Source: DASXMT01 sp963755985
GTDB lineage: Bacteria > Actinomycetota > Acidimicrobiia > Acidimicrobiales > RAAP-2
Assembly (NCBI GenBank): GCA_963755985.1
Contig: CAVWLO010000001.1
Coordinates: forward strand, 620,001 to 684,000
DNA: 64,000 bases
Direction: 5' to 3'
The stretch's first letter is position 1; each line of letters starts with the position of its first letter. Positions 1 to 7,637 of the stretch are shown one piece after another. Below the pieces are notes generated by a model that was not told the origin of the DNA, did not search any database, and saw only the letters and a list, made by a program, of their open reading frames with translations. The translations under genes were made by a program, and so were the position numbers.

Positions 1-75
1 CGGGCCGAGCAGCGAGAACGACCTGCGCAGGCCCCCGGCCTCGAGCGCCGACCCGACGGTCGCGGTGGCGATCAC
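1..75 (-). CDS. ABC transporter ATP-binding protein, DrrA-like (5' end only)
   Basis: Only the first 25 codons are inside the window. They start at a GTG whose GTGA overlaps the TGA of the DUF4097 gene. The translated start contains A-L-E-A-G-G-L-R-R-S-F, which resembles the first strand of DrrA-type multidrug ABC ATPases (usually AI-x-A-x-GL-R-K-SFG). In actinobacteria a DUF4097 gene is often directly followed by such an ATPase and an ABC-2 permease. The Walker motifs lie outside the window, so the identity rests on this short start and the context. Confidence 0.5.
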   Translation of the reverse strand, partial: MIATATVGSALEAGGLRRSFSLLGP

Positions 76-950
76 AGCGCGATTGGCCCGGAGTCGTGTG
101 CCAGGGAGCGGCGCACGGTGACATCGCCGATTGCGGTGCGGGCGCGGACCTCCACCGTGTCCCCGCCTGCCTCTGGACGCTCAACCGAGTCGAGCTCGTT
201 GTGCACACTTCCGAAGCGAGTGTCGAGGTCCAAATAGGCGGTCACTCCGTCGAGGACTCCGATGTCGACCTTGCCCATGGCGGTCTGGGCGAGCACCTCG
301 CCGCGAGTCACCTCCCGGAGGCAGAGGTCCCCATTGGCCGTTTTGGCCTCGACGCTTGCCTGCGCCCGGTCGACCACGATGGTGCCGTTGGCCGAGTTCA
401 CCCGCAGGTCGCCGGTGACCTCACCGATCGAGGTGTCGCCGTTGGAGTTCTTGACCACGGCCGTGCCGTCGAGACGGCCCATCCGGACCGACCCCGAGCC
501 CGTGGTGACCTCGGTGGGGCCGATTGCCTCACCGACCGCGATGTCACCGCTCCCAGACCTTAGAGACACCGGGCCGGCTCGCTCGATGTTGATGTCGCCG
601 AGACCGGTCTTGTAGTGACACTCGCCCAGGCGTCCGGTGGCGTGCAGTACGGCGACCCCCGTTTGACCGTGTAGTTGCGACCCCGACGGCAGCTCGACCT
701 GTACCGTGATCGCCTCGGTCTCGCTGCGCACGCCGAAGCGCCGCCACCCCTTGGGCCCCTTGATCACCAGCTCACCGTCAGCGAACTCGACGCCTGTGTG
801 TTTGGCGGCAGACACATCGGGCTGCTTGGCGTCGTCGCTCGGGTGCACCTCGACAACGGTGTCACGACGGTCGCTGGCGACGATCCGGATGTTACCGACG
901 CCGAGCTCCACCGTGACGGAGATCGGTGCCGGGGTATCGAACGTGGGCAT
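72..950 (-). CDS. DUF4097 family beta-strand repeat protein
   Basis: The 292-residue protein is built of repeated short beta-strand units (patterns such as SGSGDI, TGSGSV, NSNGDT, NSANGT, TANGDL) between about residues 90 and 275, the signature of DUF4097 adhesin-like right-handed repeats. It has no signal peptide or membrane segment. The start is supported by an AAAGGA ribosome binding site about 8 nt upstream. The following gene on the same strand is an ABC ATPase with a 4-nt overlap, so the two are probably one operon. The biochemical role of DUF4097 proteins is not established; association with ABC exporters is common. Confidence 0.85.
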   Translation of the reverse strand: MPTFDTPAPISVTVELGVGNIRIVASDRRDTVVEVHPSDDAKQPDVSAAKHTGVEFADGELVIKGPKGWRRFGVRSETEAITVQVELPSGSQLHGQTGVAVLHATGRLGECHYKTGLGDINIERAGPVSLRSGSGDIAVGEAIGPTEVTTGSGSVRMGRLDGTAVVKNSNGDTSIGEVTGDLRVNSANGTIVVDRAQASVEAKTANGDLCLREVTRGEVLAQTAMGKVDIGVLDGVTAYLDLDTRFGSVHNELDSVERPEAGGDTVEVRARTAIGDVTVRRSLAHDSGPIAL

Positions 951-1037
951 GGCTGTCCTTTGAGTCGATGGGTGGGAGTCGATGGGCGGGTAGGTCTACG
1001 AGTGGGAGCGGTGGTGCCAGGAATCCCCTGGCCGGCG

Positions 1038-1574
1038 TTAACGGGCCCAGCCCGTGTAGCGCTGCGCACCGCGCGGGACACGACGGCCGGCCCGGGGTCC
1101 CGTGTCGGTTCGCTCCAACGCGGCGGCTGATGCGCGTACGAGCCAGGCGTTGACCGAGAGCCCCTCTATTCCGGCTGCGTCCTCGATACGGGTCTTGAGA
1201 TGGTCGGGGAGGCGCAGGTTGATGCGCGACATCGTGTTGTCGTCGCCCTCGGCCGCCGACGGCGCCCCGGTACCCGTCACCGGGCCGACCTTCGTCTCAC
1301 TGCCCCCGTACGGCGGGCCGTCGAGGTCGACCGGTGGCGGCGTCACCACGAACTCGGGGTCACGTCCCCGGAGGCGCACCTCGACCGATCCGGGGGCGAG
1401 GGCACAGGTGATCTCCTCCGCCGCCACCGCCAACACGTCGAGCAACGTGAGGCGGATCGCCGCCTCCAAGGGTGCGATCAGGCGCTCGGCCAGCGCGCTC
1501 GCTTCTTCGCCGCCGGCCCCGGCGGCCACTGCGAGCTGGCGCTGGAGGTTGTCGATGTAGATCCGGAGGTCCAT
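1038..1574 (-). CDS. HicB-like ribbon-helix-helix protein
   Basis: The 178-residue protein has an N-terminal region of unknown fold (residues 1-110, acidic and alanine-rich) and a C-terminal ribbon-helix-helix segment (about 113-160) with the pattern INLRLPDHLKTRIEDAA...GLSVNAWLVRA, typical of HicB-type antitoxins and Arc/MetJ regulators. It probably binds DNA. It lies upstream of the DUF4097/ABC genes on the same strand with an 87-nt gap. No toxin gene sits beside it, so this is more likely a stand-alone regulator than half of a toxin-antitoxin pair. The start codon lies 7 nt after a plausible -10 box, which suggests a leaderless transcript. Confidence 0.7.
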   Translation of the reverse strand: MDLRIYIDNLQRQLAVAAGAGGEEASALAERLIAPLEAAIRLTLLDVLAVAAEEITCALAPGSVEVRLRGRDPEFVVTPPPVDLDGPPYGGSETKVGPVTGTGAPSAAEGDDNTMSRINLRLPDHLKTRIEDAAGIEGLSVNAWLVRASAAALERTDTGPRAGRRVPRGAQRYTGWAR

Positions 1575-1637
1575 GGCACCACTATGGCATCATTTTGGTG
1601 CCATGTCAACCGTAATTTGTGCCATGAGTGATGCCAT
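1573..1637. promoter_or_regulatory. Promoter with TGGCA/TGCCA half-site array
   Basis: Five hexamers ATGGCA or TGCCAT occur at 1573-1578, 1584-1589, 1599-1604, 1620-1625 and 1632-1637. The second and third form a perfect inverted repeat with a 9-nt spacer. On the minus strand a TTGACA (-35, 1609-1604) is followed after 17 nt by CATAGT (-10, 1586-1581), and these half-sites overlap both boxes. Multiple short half-sites fit a ribbon-helix-helix protein, so autoregulation of the adjacent HicB-like gene is likely, perhaps with effect on the divergent marR-pirin pair. Binding is inferred. Confidence 0.5.
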
Positions 1638-1701
1638 CACCTTTCGGTAGGCACGACCGATCACTTGAAACTTCAAGCCCCACGGGAGAAGTCGTAGACT
1701 C

Positions 1702-2220
1702 ATGGGTAGGGCCAGGAAGAAAAGAGGTGATCCACCGGCGCCGGCCGACATCCACTGGCTGGACGACGACCAGCAACAGGCCTGGCGCTCCCTGGCCACC
1801 ATGATGACCAGGTTGCGTTGGGCCCTGGAATCCCAGCTGGAGAGGGATGCCGACTTGAGCTTTCTCGAGTATCACGCACTGGCCAGGCTGTCCGAGGAGC
1901 CGGGGCGAACCCTCCGGATGAGCGAGCTGGCTGCCGTGACCGACGCGTCGCTCTCCCGCTTGTCCCATCTGGTGCAGCGACTCGAGTCCTGGGGGTTCGT
2001 TCGCCGGGAACCCGATCCCACCGACGGTCGCTTCACTAACGCGATCCTGACCGACGCCGGGTTCTCAAAGCTCGTCGCCAGTGCGCCGGCGCACGTGGAA
2101 GCCGTGCGCGCCCTTTTGATCGACGAGTTCGATGCCGCCGAGATCGCTCGGCTCCGCCGGTACTCAGACCGGATGGTGGCTCGAATTGATGCCTCGAGTG
2201 GGAAGCAGGAATTGAGATGA
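1702..2220 (+). CDS. MarR family transcriptional regulator
   Basis: The protein is 172 residues with the MarR winged-helix core. It has an alpha-helical dimerisation N-terminus, a DNA-binding part around residues 68-110 (LRMSELAAVTDASLSRLSHLVQ), and a wing with the conserved pattern RREPDPTDGRFTNAILTDAG. It probably represses the overlapping pirin gene and responds to a small phenolic or oxidant ligand. The stop overlaps the next start by 4 nt (ATGA), so both are translated from one mRNA. The region between this gene and the divergent HicB-like gene carries the half-site array described separately. Confidence 0.9.
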   Translation: MGRARKKRGDPPAPADIHWLDDDQQQAWRSLATMMTRLRWALESQLERDADLSFLEYHALARLSEEPGRTLRMSELAAVTDASLSRLSHLVQRLESWGFVRREPDPTDGRFTNAILTDAGFSKLVASAPAHVEAVRALLIDEFDAAEIARLRRYSDRMVARIDASSGKQELR

Positions 2221-3167
2221 GCGGGCCCGTGGACGCCGAAGACGTCCCGGACACGGTTGACACACTGGGTCCGGCGCCGGCGCCGGCCCCTGTCGTAGCC
2301 CTGAGTGACAGCCGGTTGGCCGGTGTCGGCTCGCTGCAGGTGCGCCGCGCCCTGCCGAACCGTGGCCGCCGCACGGTCGGGTCGTGGTGCTTCGCCGACC
2401 ATTTCGGGCCGGTGGAAGCCGACGAGCAGCACCGGCCGGACATCGGGCCTCACCCCCACATGGGCCTACAGACCGTGACATGGCTGCTCGACGGCGAGCT
2501 CTGGCACCGGGACAGCCTGGGCTCCGAGCAAGTCATCCGTCCCGGTCAGCTCAATCTCATGACAGCTGGACAGGGAGTGGCTCACGCCGAAGAGGCGACC
2601 AGCGGGCACCGCAGTGCGCTGCACGGCGTGCAACTCTGGGTCGCCCAACCGTCGGCGACTCGGCACGGGGCACCGGCCTTTGAGCACCACGCTGAGCTAC
2701 CGCAGGTCGAGCTGGATCACTGCGGGGCGACCGTCCTCATTGGAGAGCTCGCAGCCTCGGAGTCGCCGGCGCGCCGGGACACCGACCACGTCGGCGTCGA
2801 TCTCCACCTGCTGGGCGGCGCCACGACCGTTCCTTTGGAGCTTGCCTTCGAATACGCCCTGTTCGTCATGAACGGCGCCATCCTGGTCGAGGGCACCGTT
2901 GCCACCCCGGGACACCTCGTGTATCTCGGTGCCGGTCGAGACGAGCTCGGCCTCAGCACCGACAGGCAGAGTCGCGTCCTACTGCTCGGGGGCACGCCCT
3001 ATGAGGAGCGGCTGCTCATGTGGTGGAACTTCGTGGCCCGCACCAGGGAAGAAGTCGAGGCGGGGTACCTGGACTGGGCCACCGACTCCGGGCGCTTCGG
3101 GCGCGTCACCTCTGCCCTGCCCAGGATCGAGGTCGATCGGCCCGCGTGGATGCCGCGGTCGACCTGA
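2217..3167 (+). CDS. Pirin family protein
   Basis: The 316-residue bicupin shows the pirin core. The N-terminal cupin has HPHMGLQTVTWLL (residues about 81-93) supplying two of the metal-binding histidines and GQGVAHAEEA (about 120-130) supplying the later histidine and glutamate. A second pirin C-terminal cupin follows from about 190. The first 20 residues are proline- and alanine-rich and not conserved. Pirins bind iron and some have quercetin-dioxygenase or redox-sensing roles; the substrate here is unknown. It is translationally coupled to the upstream MarR gene, which suggests control by the same inducer. Confidence 0.9.
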   Translation: MSGPVDAEDVPDTVDTLGPAPAPAPVVALSDSRLAGVGSLQVRRALPNRGRRTVGSWCFADHFGPVEADEQHRPDIGPHPHMGLQTVTWLLDGELWHRDSLGSEQVIRPGQLNLMTAGQGVAHAEEATSGHRSALHGVQLWVAQPSATRHGAPAFEHHAELPQVELDHCGATVLIGELAASESPARRDTDHVGVDLHLLGGATTVPLELAFEYALFVMNGAILVEGTVATPGHLVYLGAGRDELGLSTDRQSRVLLLGGTPYEERLLMWWNFVARTREEVEAGYLDWATDSGRFGRVTSALPRIEVDRPAWMPRST

Positions 3168-3274
3168 CCCCGGTCGCTCAGGTGAGGTCTTCGACGGGCC
3201 CGGATCTGAGAAACCGAGCCCGTCGCCATAGTCGCCCACCAGTAGCTCTACCGGAGTTTTTGCCGGCTCAGTCC

Positions 3275-3724
3275 CTACTCGAGGGCCTTGAGCTCGGCGC
3301 CGAGCGCGTTCAGCTGGTCGGCGGTGCCTTGCTCCCGCCAGGCCGGCTGCTCGAGCCCGTCGAGAAATGTCCCCTGCTCGGTGAGGACCAGCCGGGTGCC
3401 GTCGCCAGCGGCGTAGAGCTGGACGGTGGTCAACGACACGGTGGCCGGTCGGTTGCCTTGAGAGAGCACAGAGGTGTAGACGATCCGTTTGCCCTCGACG
3501 ATGTCGCGGTAGACGGTCTCGAAGGTCAGCTCGTTCCCGTCGTGTCGGCCACGGTTGACCTCTTGGCCGCCGACCCGAAAATCGAGCCGATGGTCGGAGT
3601 CGGGGCCGCCGAACCACCGGCGTTTCGTCTCGGGGTCGGCCCAGGCTGCGAAAACCCGGGCCGGGGGCACCGGGTACTTCCGTTCGAGGGTGAAAGTGGC
3701 GTGGTTGACGGCGTGTTCGGTCAT
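3275..3724 (-). CDS. SRPBCC (AHSA1-like) domain protein
   Basis: The protein is 149 residues and covers a single START-like AHSA1 domain: N-terminal strand LERKYPVPPARVFAAWADPE, then W-F-G-G-P around residue 38, then strands ending in the helix EQPAWREQGTADQLNALGAELKALE. It is the second gene of an operon, its ATG overlapping the TGA of the ArsR-type regulator. ArsR plus AHSA1 pairs are very common in actinobacteria; the ligand bound in the hydrophobic cavity is not known. Confidence 0.9.
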   Translation of the reverse strand: MTEHAVNHATFTLERKYPVPPARVFAAWADPETKRRWFGGPDSDHRLDFRVGGQEVNRGRHDGNELTFETVYRDIVEGKRIVYTSVLSQGNRPATVSLTTVQLYAAGDGTRLVLTEQGTFLDGLEQPAWREQGTADQLNALGAELKALE

Positions 3725-4074
3725 GAGTTGTTCCCTTCTTGTCGAGTTCGGGGTTCGTCGGCGAGGATTTCGCCGAGGCGGTCGAGACGGTGCTCCCAGG
3801 CAGTTCGTTGGGAACTGAGCCAGTCCTCGGCGAACCGCAGTCCCTCGGGGTCGACGTGACAGGTCCGCACCCGGCCCACTTTCTCCGAGCCGACTAGACC
3901 GCAGGCCTTGAGCACGCCGAGGTGCTGCATGACTGCTGGGAGGGACATGGTCAGGGGCTGGGCCAACTCCTTCACCGAGGCTGGGCCCTTGATCAATCGC
4001 TCCACGATGCTGCGTCGGCTCGGATCGACCAGCGCTTGGAACACCTGGTCGAGCCGCCCGGTTTGGTTAGGCAT
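3721..4074 (-). CDS. ArsR family (helix-turn-helix) regulator
   Basis: The 117-residue winged-helix protein starts MPNQTGRLDQVFQALVDPSRRSIVERL and contains the ArsR recognition part SVKELAQPLTMSLPAVMQHLGVLKACGLV. There are no paired cysteines for metal binding in helix alpha-3 or alpha-5, so this is the non-metal SRPBCC-linked type. It is first in a two-gene operon with the SRPBCC gene. The start ATG lies exactly 7 nt after the TATAGT -10 box, so the mRNA is probably leaderless. A perfect inverted repeat covers the promoter and indicates autorepression. Confidence 0.92.
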   Translation of the reverse strand: MPNQTGRLDQVFQALVDPSRRSIVERLIKGPASVKELAQPLTMSLPAVMQHLGVLKACGLVGSEKVGRVRTCHVDPEGLRFAEDWLSSQRTAWEHRLDRLGEILADEPRTRQEGNNS

Positions 4075-4081
4075 GACCTTA

Positions 4082-4107
4082 ACTATATGGGACTAGAACC
4101 ATATAGT
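4082..4107 (-). promoter_or_regulatory. arsR-SRPBCC promoter with palindromic operator
   Basis: The sequence holds a perfect inverted repeat with 9-nt arms (ACTATATGG and CCATATAGT) and an 8-nt centre. On the minus strand the outer arm overlaps the -35 region (TTTACT), and the inner arm contains TATAGT as the -10, separated by 17 nt. A dimeric repressor bound here would cover both promoter elements. Confidence 0.65.
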
Positions 4108-4138
4108 AAAGAGGTAACTTAACTATTGATGCTTCGAC

Positions 4139-4819
4139 TTAGGTGCTCGGTCGGGCAGTGAGGGCAGTGGGCACAGCGCCGGCATAGAGCTCCGTGGCTC
4201 GCCAGCAGTACCAGGCGACGATGGTGCGGTAGGGGTGGTAAGGCTCGCCCAGCGCATCCAGCTGTTTCGGGGTCGGGGTGGGGATTCCCCAGGCCAGGGC
4301 GAAGCCCTTGCGGACGCCGAGGTCCCCAGTGGGCCAGACATCGAGGCGGCGGAGCTGGAACATGAGGAACATCTCCGCTGACCACTTCCCGATGCCCCGG
4401 ACGCTGGTCAGACGGGATACCACTTCCTCGTCGCCCTCGCGGGCCAGGCGTCGGCTATCGAGCACGACGGTGCCGTCGAGGACCTTGGTGGCCAGGTCTT
4501 GTAGGGAGAGAACCTTATTGCCGGACAGTCCGGCCGCGCGCAGGACTTCGGTCGGGGTGGCGAGGAGACGTTCGGGCGTAATCTCATCGTCGAGCGCATG
4601 TACCACACGCCCGTGGATCGCCTGGGCGGCCGCCCCGGCGAGCTGTTGGTGGGTGACCGAGCGGACAAGGGCGGCGAAGTGGGTGTCGGTCGCCCGGGGG
4701 AAGCTGGGCGGACCGGCCTCTGCCAACAGTCCAGCGATGACGGGGTCGCGCTGAGCCAGTAGGCGGGACGCCTGGCGGGGGCTGACCTTGCCGGACCGAG
4801 CGGGCGCAGGACCGCTCAT
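4139..4819 (-). CDS. DNA-3-methyladenine glycosylase II family (AlkA-like)
   Basis: The 226-residue HhH-GPD base-excision glycosylase removes alkylated bases from DNA. The helix-hairpin-helix motif is visible as VRGIGKWSAEMFLMF, followed by the catalytic-aspartate region VWPTGDLGVRKG about 20 residues later. There is no C-terminal iron-sulfur cluster and no AlkA N-terminal TBP-like domain, so it is the short HhH-only form. I chose the ATG at 4819 because it follows an AGGGAAGG ribosome binding site and begins MSGPAPARSGK; upstream codons in the same frame are arginine-rich and not protein-like. Confidence 0.9.
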   Translation of the reverse strand: MSGPAPARSGKVSPRQASRLLAQRDPVIAGLLAEAGPPSFPRATDTHFAALVRSVTHQQLAGAAAQAIHGRVVHALDDEITPERLLATPTEVLRAAGLSGNKVLSLQDLATKVLDGTVVLDSRRLAREGDEEVVSRLTSVRGIGKWSAEMFLMFQLRRLDVWPTGDLGVRKGFALAWGIPTPTPKQLDALGEPYHPYRTIVAWYCWRATELYAGAVPTALTARPST

Positions 4820-4985
4820 CGTTGGCCTTCCCTGGTAGTCGGTCGGCGGGACGTGGCCCACGGCCATCGGCAATCGCTCGGGGTGGCAACGGCGCCGGTG
4901 GCCAGCGACTGATCTCGGCCGAGTACGGAGTCGAATACGGAGTGTCGAGGCCCGATCACCGTGTCGGCCGGCCACGCGACCACGA

Positions 4986-5345
4986 TCAGTAGGGGGACGG
5001 CTGGTTGAATATCACGGCAAGGCTGACGATCTTCCCATCGCGAATACTGAAGTAGTTCGACATTACCAACTCGTCTGGAAGGTTTGTCTTGTCGTAGGTG
5101 CCGTCGTAGCGGGCCCGCACGATGGTGTCGCCGTAGTGGTCGACGACCTCGCGTACCTCCATCGTGACGTGGTCTCCGACCATCTCCTTTTCGACCCACC
5201 GCCGAATGGCGTCGGTCCCGTTGATCTCTCGCCGTGCGTCATTGACGTAGGCGTCGGGGGCAAAGGTGGCGACGACGGCGTCGGTGTCGAAGGAATTCAC
5301 TGCGGTGATGTGATCGGCGACGACGCCGGTGAGCTCGGTTGCCAT
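4986..5345 (-). CDS. Nuclear transport factor 2 (SnoaL-like) family protein
   Basis: The 119-residue alpha+beta barrel protein has the typical start VADHITAVNSFDTDAVVATFAPDAYVNDARREINGTDAIRRWVEKEM and a C-terminal strand region DGKIVSLAVIFNQPSPY. Such proteins may be small isomerases, hydrolases or ligand binders; no catalytic assignment is possible here. I set the start at MATELTG (5345), preceded by AGGAGA, instead of an upstream ATG whose codons look non-coding. The gene is divergent from the MerR regulator and may share its promoter region. Confidence 0.85.
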   Translation of the reverse strand: MATELTGVVADHITAVNSFDTDAVVATFAPDAYVNDARREINGTDAIRRWVEKEMVGDHVTMEVREVVDHYGDTIVRARYDGTYDKTNLPDELVMSNYFSIRDGKIVSLAVIFNQPSPY

Positions 5346-5434
5346 AGGACTGCTGTCTCCTCTCCTGGGCCGGGGGGCCCGTCGAGACCACGATGCTCCA
5401 TCCCCCCACCGGAGGGTCAACGACCTGCCCGGAC

Positions 5435-5463
5435 CTTGACTCTCCCCTAGAGGGAGAGTCAAG
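5435..5463 (+). promoter_or_regulatory. MerR-type operator/promoter palindrome
   Basis: The 29-bp inverted repeat has perfect 12-nt arms (CTTGACTCTCCC and GGGAGAGTCAAG) around a 5-nt centre. A TTGACT (-35) is embedded in the left arm and the right arm runs into the -10 region about 19 nt later, the long spacing that MerR-family activators correct by DNA distortion. The GTG start of the merR gene is only 11 nt beyond the repeat. Confidence 0.7.
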
Positions 5464-5473
5464 ACTGAAGGGC

Positions 5474-6298
5474 GTGCAACCGTCCTTGGCCATTGGTGAC
5501 TTCTCCCGGGGGACGCACCTGAGCATCAAGACCCTCCGCCACTATCACCGCCTCGGGCTGCTCGTGCCCGCCGAGGTCGATCCCGGATCGGGCTACCGCC
5601 GATACACGACCGAACAGATTCCCACCGCGCAGGTGATCCGCCGCTTCCGCGATCTGGGTATGCCCCTGGAAGAGATCGGCGAGGTACTCGGGGCGGCTGA
5701 CATTGGAACCCGCAACGACCTGATCGCCGCCCATCTCGCCCGCCTGGAGCAGGAGTTGGCCGACACCCAGGCGGCCGTGGCCTCCCTGCGGGATCTGCTG
5801 CAGGGGCCGCCGCCCACTCTGCCCATCGAGCACCGGAGCGAGCCCGCGATCCAGTCGGCCGCCATCCGTGCCGTGGTCGGGCTCGAGGACCTGGGGCCCT
5901 GGTTTCAGGGGGCCATCGGGGAGCTCCATGCGACGCTGGCAGCCCAGGATGTGCCGACCACCGGTCCCCCCGGGGCAGTCGTTTCCAATGGCTTCTTCTC
6001 CGATGAGCGCGGCGAGATAACGACGTTCCTGCCTTCGGGCGAGGCCGTCTGTCCCGTGGGCCGGGTCACGGCCCACTCCCTACCGGCGACCGAGTTGGCC
6101 ACGGTGGTACACGTCGGGTCGCACGCCGACATCGACCGCGCCTATGGGTCCCTGGCTGCGTACGTGTCCGAGCACGCACTGGCGGTGGACGGGCCGATTC
6201 GCGAACGGTACCTCGTTGGGCGGCACGACACGCCGGACGAAGCGGCCTGGCGCACCGAGATCGGCTGGCCGATATTCCGGGTTCGACCGGCGGGATAG
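5474..6298 (+). CDS. MerR family regulator with GyrI-like effector-binding domain
   Basis: The 274-residue protein has an N-terminal MerR winged helix (AIGDFSRGTHLSIKTLRHYHRLGLLVPAEVDPGSGYRRYTTEQI), a coiled-coil dimerisation helix (about 80-115) and a C-terminal effector-binding domain (about 125-274) of the BmrR/GyrI type that usually binds amphipathic cations. The GTG at 5474 is chosen because the MerR fold begins there and the perfect operator palindrome lies directly upstream. It likely activates itself and perhaps the divergent NTF2-like gene. Confidence 0.9.
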   Translation: MQPSLAIGDFSRGTHLSIKTLRHYHRLGLLVPAEVDPGSGYRRYTTEQIPTAQVIRRFRDLGMPLEEIGEVLGAADIGTRNDLIAAHLARLEQELADTQAAVASLRDLLQGPPPTLPIEHRSEPAIQSAAIRAVVGLEDLGPWFQGAIGELHATLAAQDVPTTGPPGAVVSNGFFSDERGEITTFLPSGEAVCPVGRVTAHSLPATELATVVHVGSHADIDRAYGSLAAYVSEHALAVDGPIRERYLVGRHDTPDEAAWRTEIGWPIFRVRPAG

Positions 6299-6320
6299 GC
6301 GTACCGTCGGCGCCTCGTCC

Positions 6321-6670
6321 TTACTGAAGGCCCGGCCCGGCTCCGGGGCGCGGCCAGGGGTCGACGGTCTCGGATCCGTACTCCTCAGGGGCCATGTCTC
6401 GCACGGTCTCGGTGAACTGCCAGCGGTGGCCGGCCAGGTCCTCGATGGTACATTCCCGCTCGCCGTACGGCCGCTCAGTCGGCCCCTCGAGCACACGGGC
6501 CGCGTAGGACCGAGCCCGCTCGAATTCGGGCCTCCACGTCCACGACCCTGACCTTGAGGACATGAGTCACGATGCCGTCTCGGGGTGGCTGCTGCTCACC
6601 CCCGACATCGGCGACGATCATGGCCCGTCCTCGCCGATGCTCATCTGGGCAGCACCGGGCTTCCCTCGGT
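6321..6670 (-). pseudogene. VOC (glyoxalase) family protein, frameshifted remnant
   Basis: The last 60 codons read VLEGPTERPYGERECTIEDL and AGHRWQFTETVRDMAPEEYG, clearly paralogous to the intact VOC protein at 40285-40725. Upstream, AQMSIGEDG, MIVADVGGE and THVLKV occur in different frames, so at least two frameshifts (near 6618 and 6545) break the gene. No acceptable N-terminus is left. The fragment lies between the merR gene and an SDR gene on the other strand. Confidence 0.7.
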
Positions 6671-6756
6671 CTGTTGCGTTCAGTTCGAGGTGGCCACCAG
6701 GATCAGGTCGATCGGCCCGGTCCGACCGTGCTCCCCTGATGTCATAATCGACGAGC

Positions 6757-7557
6757 ATGGAACCAAGCTGCTTCAACCTGGACATGCTGAAGGGGCAAGT
6801 CGCATTCGTGACCGGTGGAGCTACAGGGATCGGCTTGGAGATCTGCCGGGTGCTGGGGACACATGGCGCCCGCGTCACGATGGCCAGCCGAAAGACCGAG
6901 AACCTCGAAGCTGCCGTCGCCACCCTCGAAGCCGAGGGGATCGACGCCTCGTTCGGCGTCTGCGATGTCCGCGATGCGCAGGCGGTACGGGCGGTGATCG
7001 ATCACCTGGTGTCCGAGTGCGGCAGGCTGGACATCGTGGTCAACGACGCCGCTGGCAATTTCCCGGCACCCATGTCGAAGATCTCGCCGAACGGGTTCAA
7101 AGCCGTCGTCGACATCGACCTGCTCGGAACATATAACGTGACCCGGGCGGCGTTCGATGCCTGGCTGCAGGCCCACGGCGGGAACATCGTGAACATCAGT
7201 GCTCCTTTCGACCAACGTGGCGTCGTCTACCAGTCGCATGTGGCCGCGGCCAAGGCCGGCGTCGATTCCCTGACCCGGAGTTGCGCCGTCGAGTGGGGAC
7301 CCTACGGCATTCGGGTCAACGCCATCGCACCCGGTTCCATCGCGGGTACAGAGGGCGTTCGGCGCTTCGCTGAGGCCGTTCCCGGTAGCGACGATCGGCC
7401 CAAGAACCCGCTCGGCATGCACGGCCACGGATCAGATATCGCCTACCTGGCCCTCTTCCTGTGCAGCCCGGCCGCACGCTTCGTGTCCGGCCAGGTCATC
7501 GCGGTCGACGGCGCCGGCTCCGCCGACATGCTGCGCATGCAGGCTGGACCGATCTGA
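6757..7557 (+). CDS. SDR family oxidoreductase, 2,4-dienoyl-CoA reductase-like
   Basis: The 266-residue classical-length SDR has the Rossmann motif TGGATGIG (about 18-25) and the pattern NDAAGNF around residue 91. The usual Y-x3-K active site is replaced by QSHVAAAK, and the following stretch SCAVEWGPYGIRVNAIAPGSI-GTEG closely matches peroxisomal or bacterial 2,4-dienoyl-CoA reductases, which also lack the tyrosine. The likely reaction is NADPH-dependent reduction of 2,4-dienoyl-CoA thioesters in beta-oxidation of unsaturated fatty acids. It stands alone, followed by an AraC-type gene 80 nt later. The family call is strong, the substrate inferred. Confidence 0.85.
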   Translation: MEPSCFNLDMLKGQVAFVTGGATGIGLEICRVLGTHGARVTMASRKTENLEAAVATLEAEGIDASFGVCDVRDAQAVRAVIDHLVSECGRLDIVVNDAAGNFPAPMSKISPNGFKAVVDIDLLGTYNVTRAAFDAWLQAHGGNIVNISAPFDQRGVVYQSHVAAAKAGVDSLTRSCAVEWGPYGIRVNAIAPGSIAGTEGVRRFAEAVPGSDDRPKNPLGMHGHGSDIAYLALFLCSPAARFVSGQVIAVDGAGSADMLRMQAGPI

Positions 7558-7637
7558 CCCGCTCAGAGGATCCACCTCGGGGGCTTGCACTCGGCCCGTT
7601 CGACGGAACGGGCGTTGGAGCCGGTAGCGTCGTCAAC

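Noticed and set aside
1038..1574. HicAB toxin-antitoxin pair
   Set aside because: No HicA-like toxin or other short toxin gene is adjacent; the protein has a long unrelated N-terminal part.
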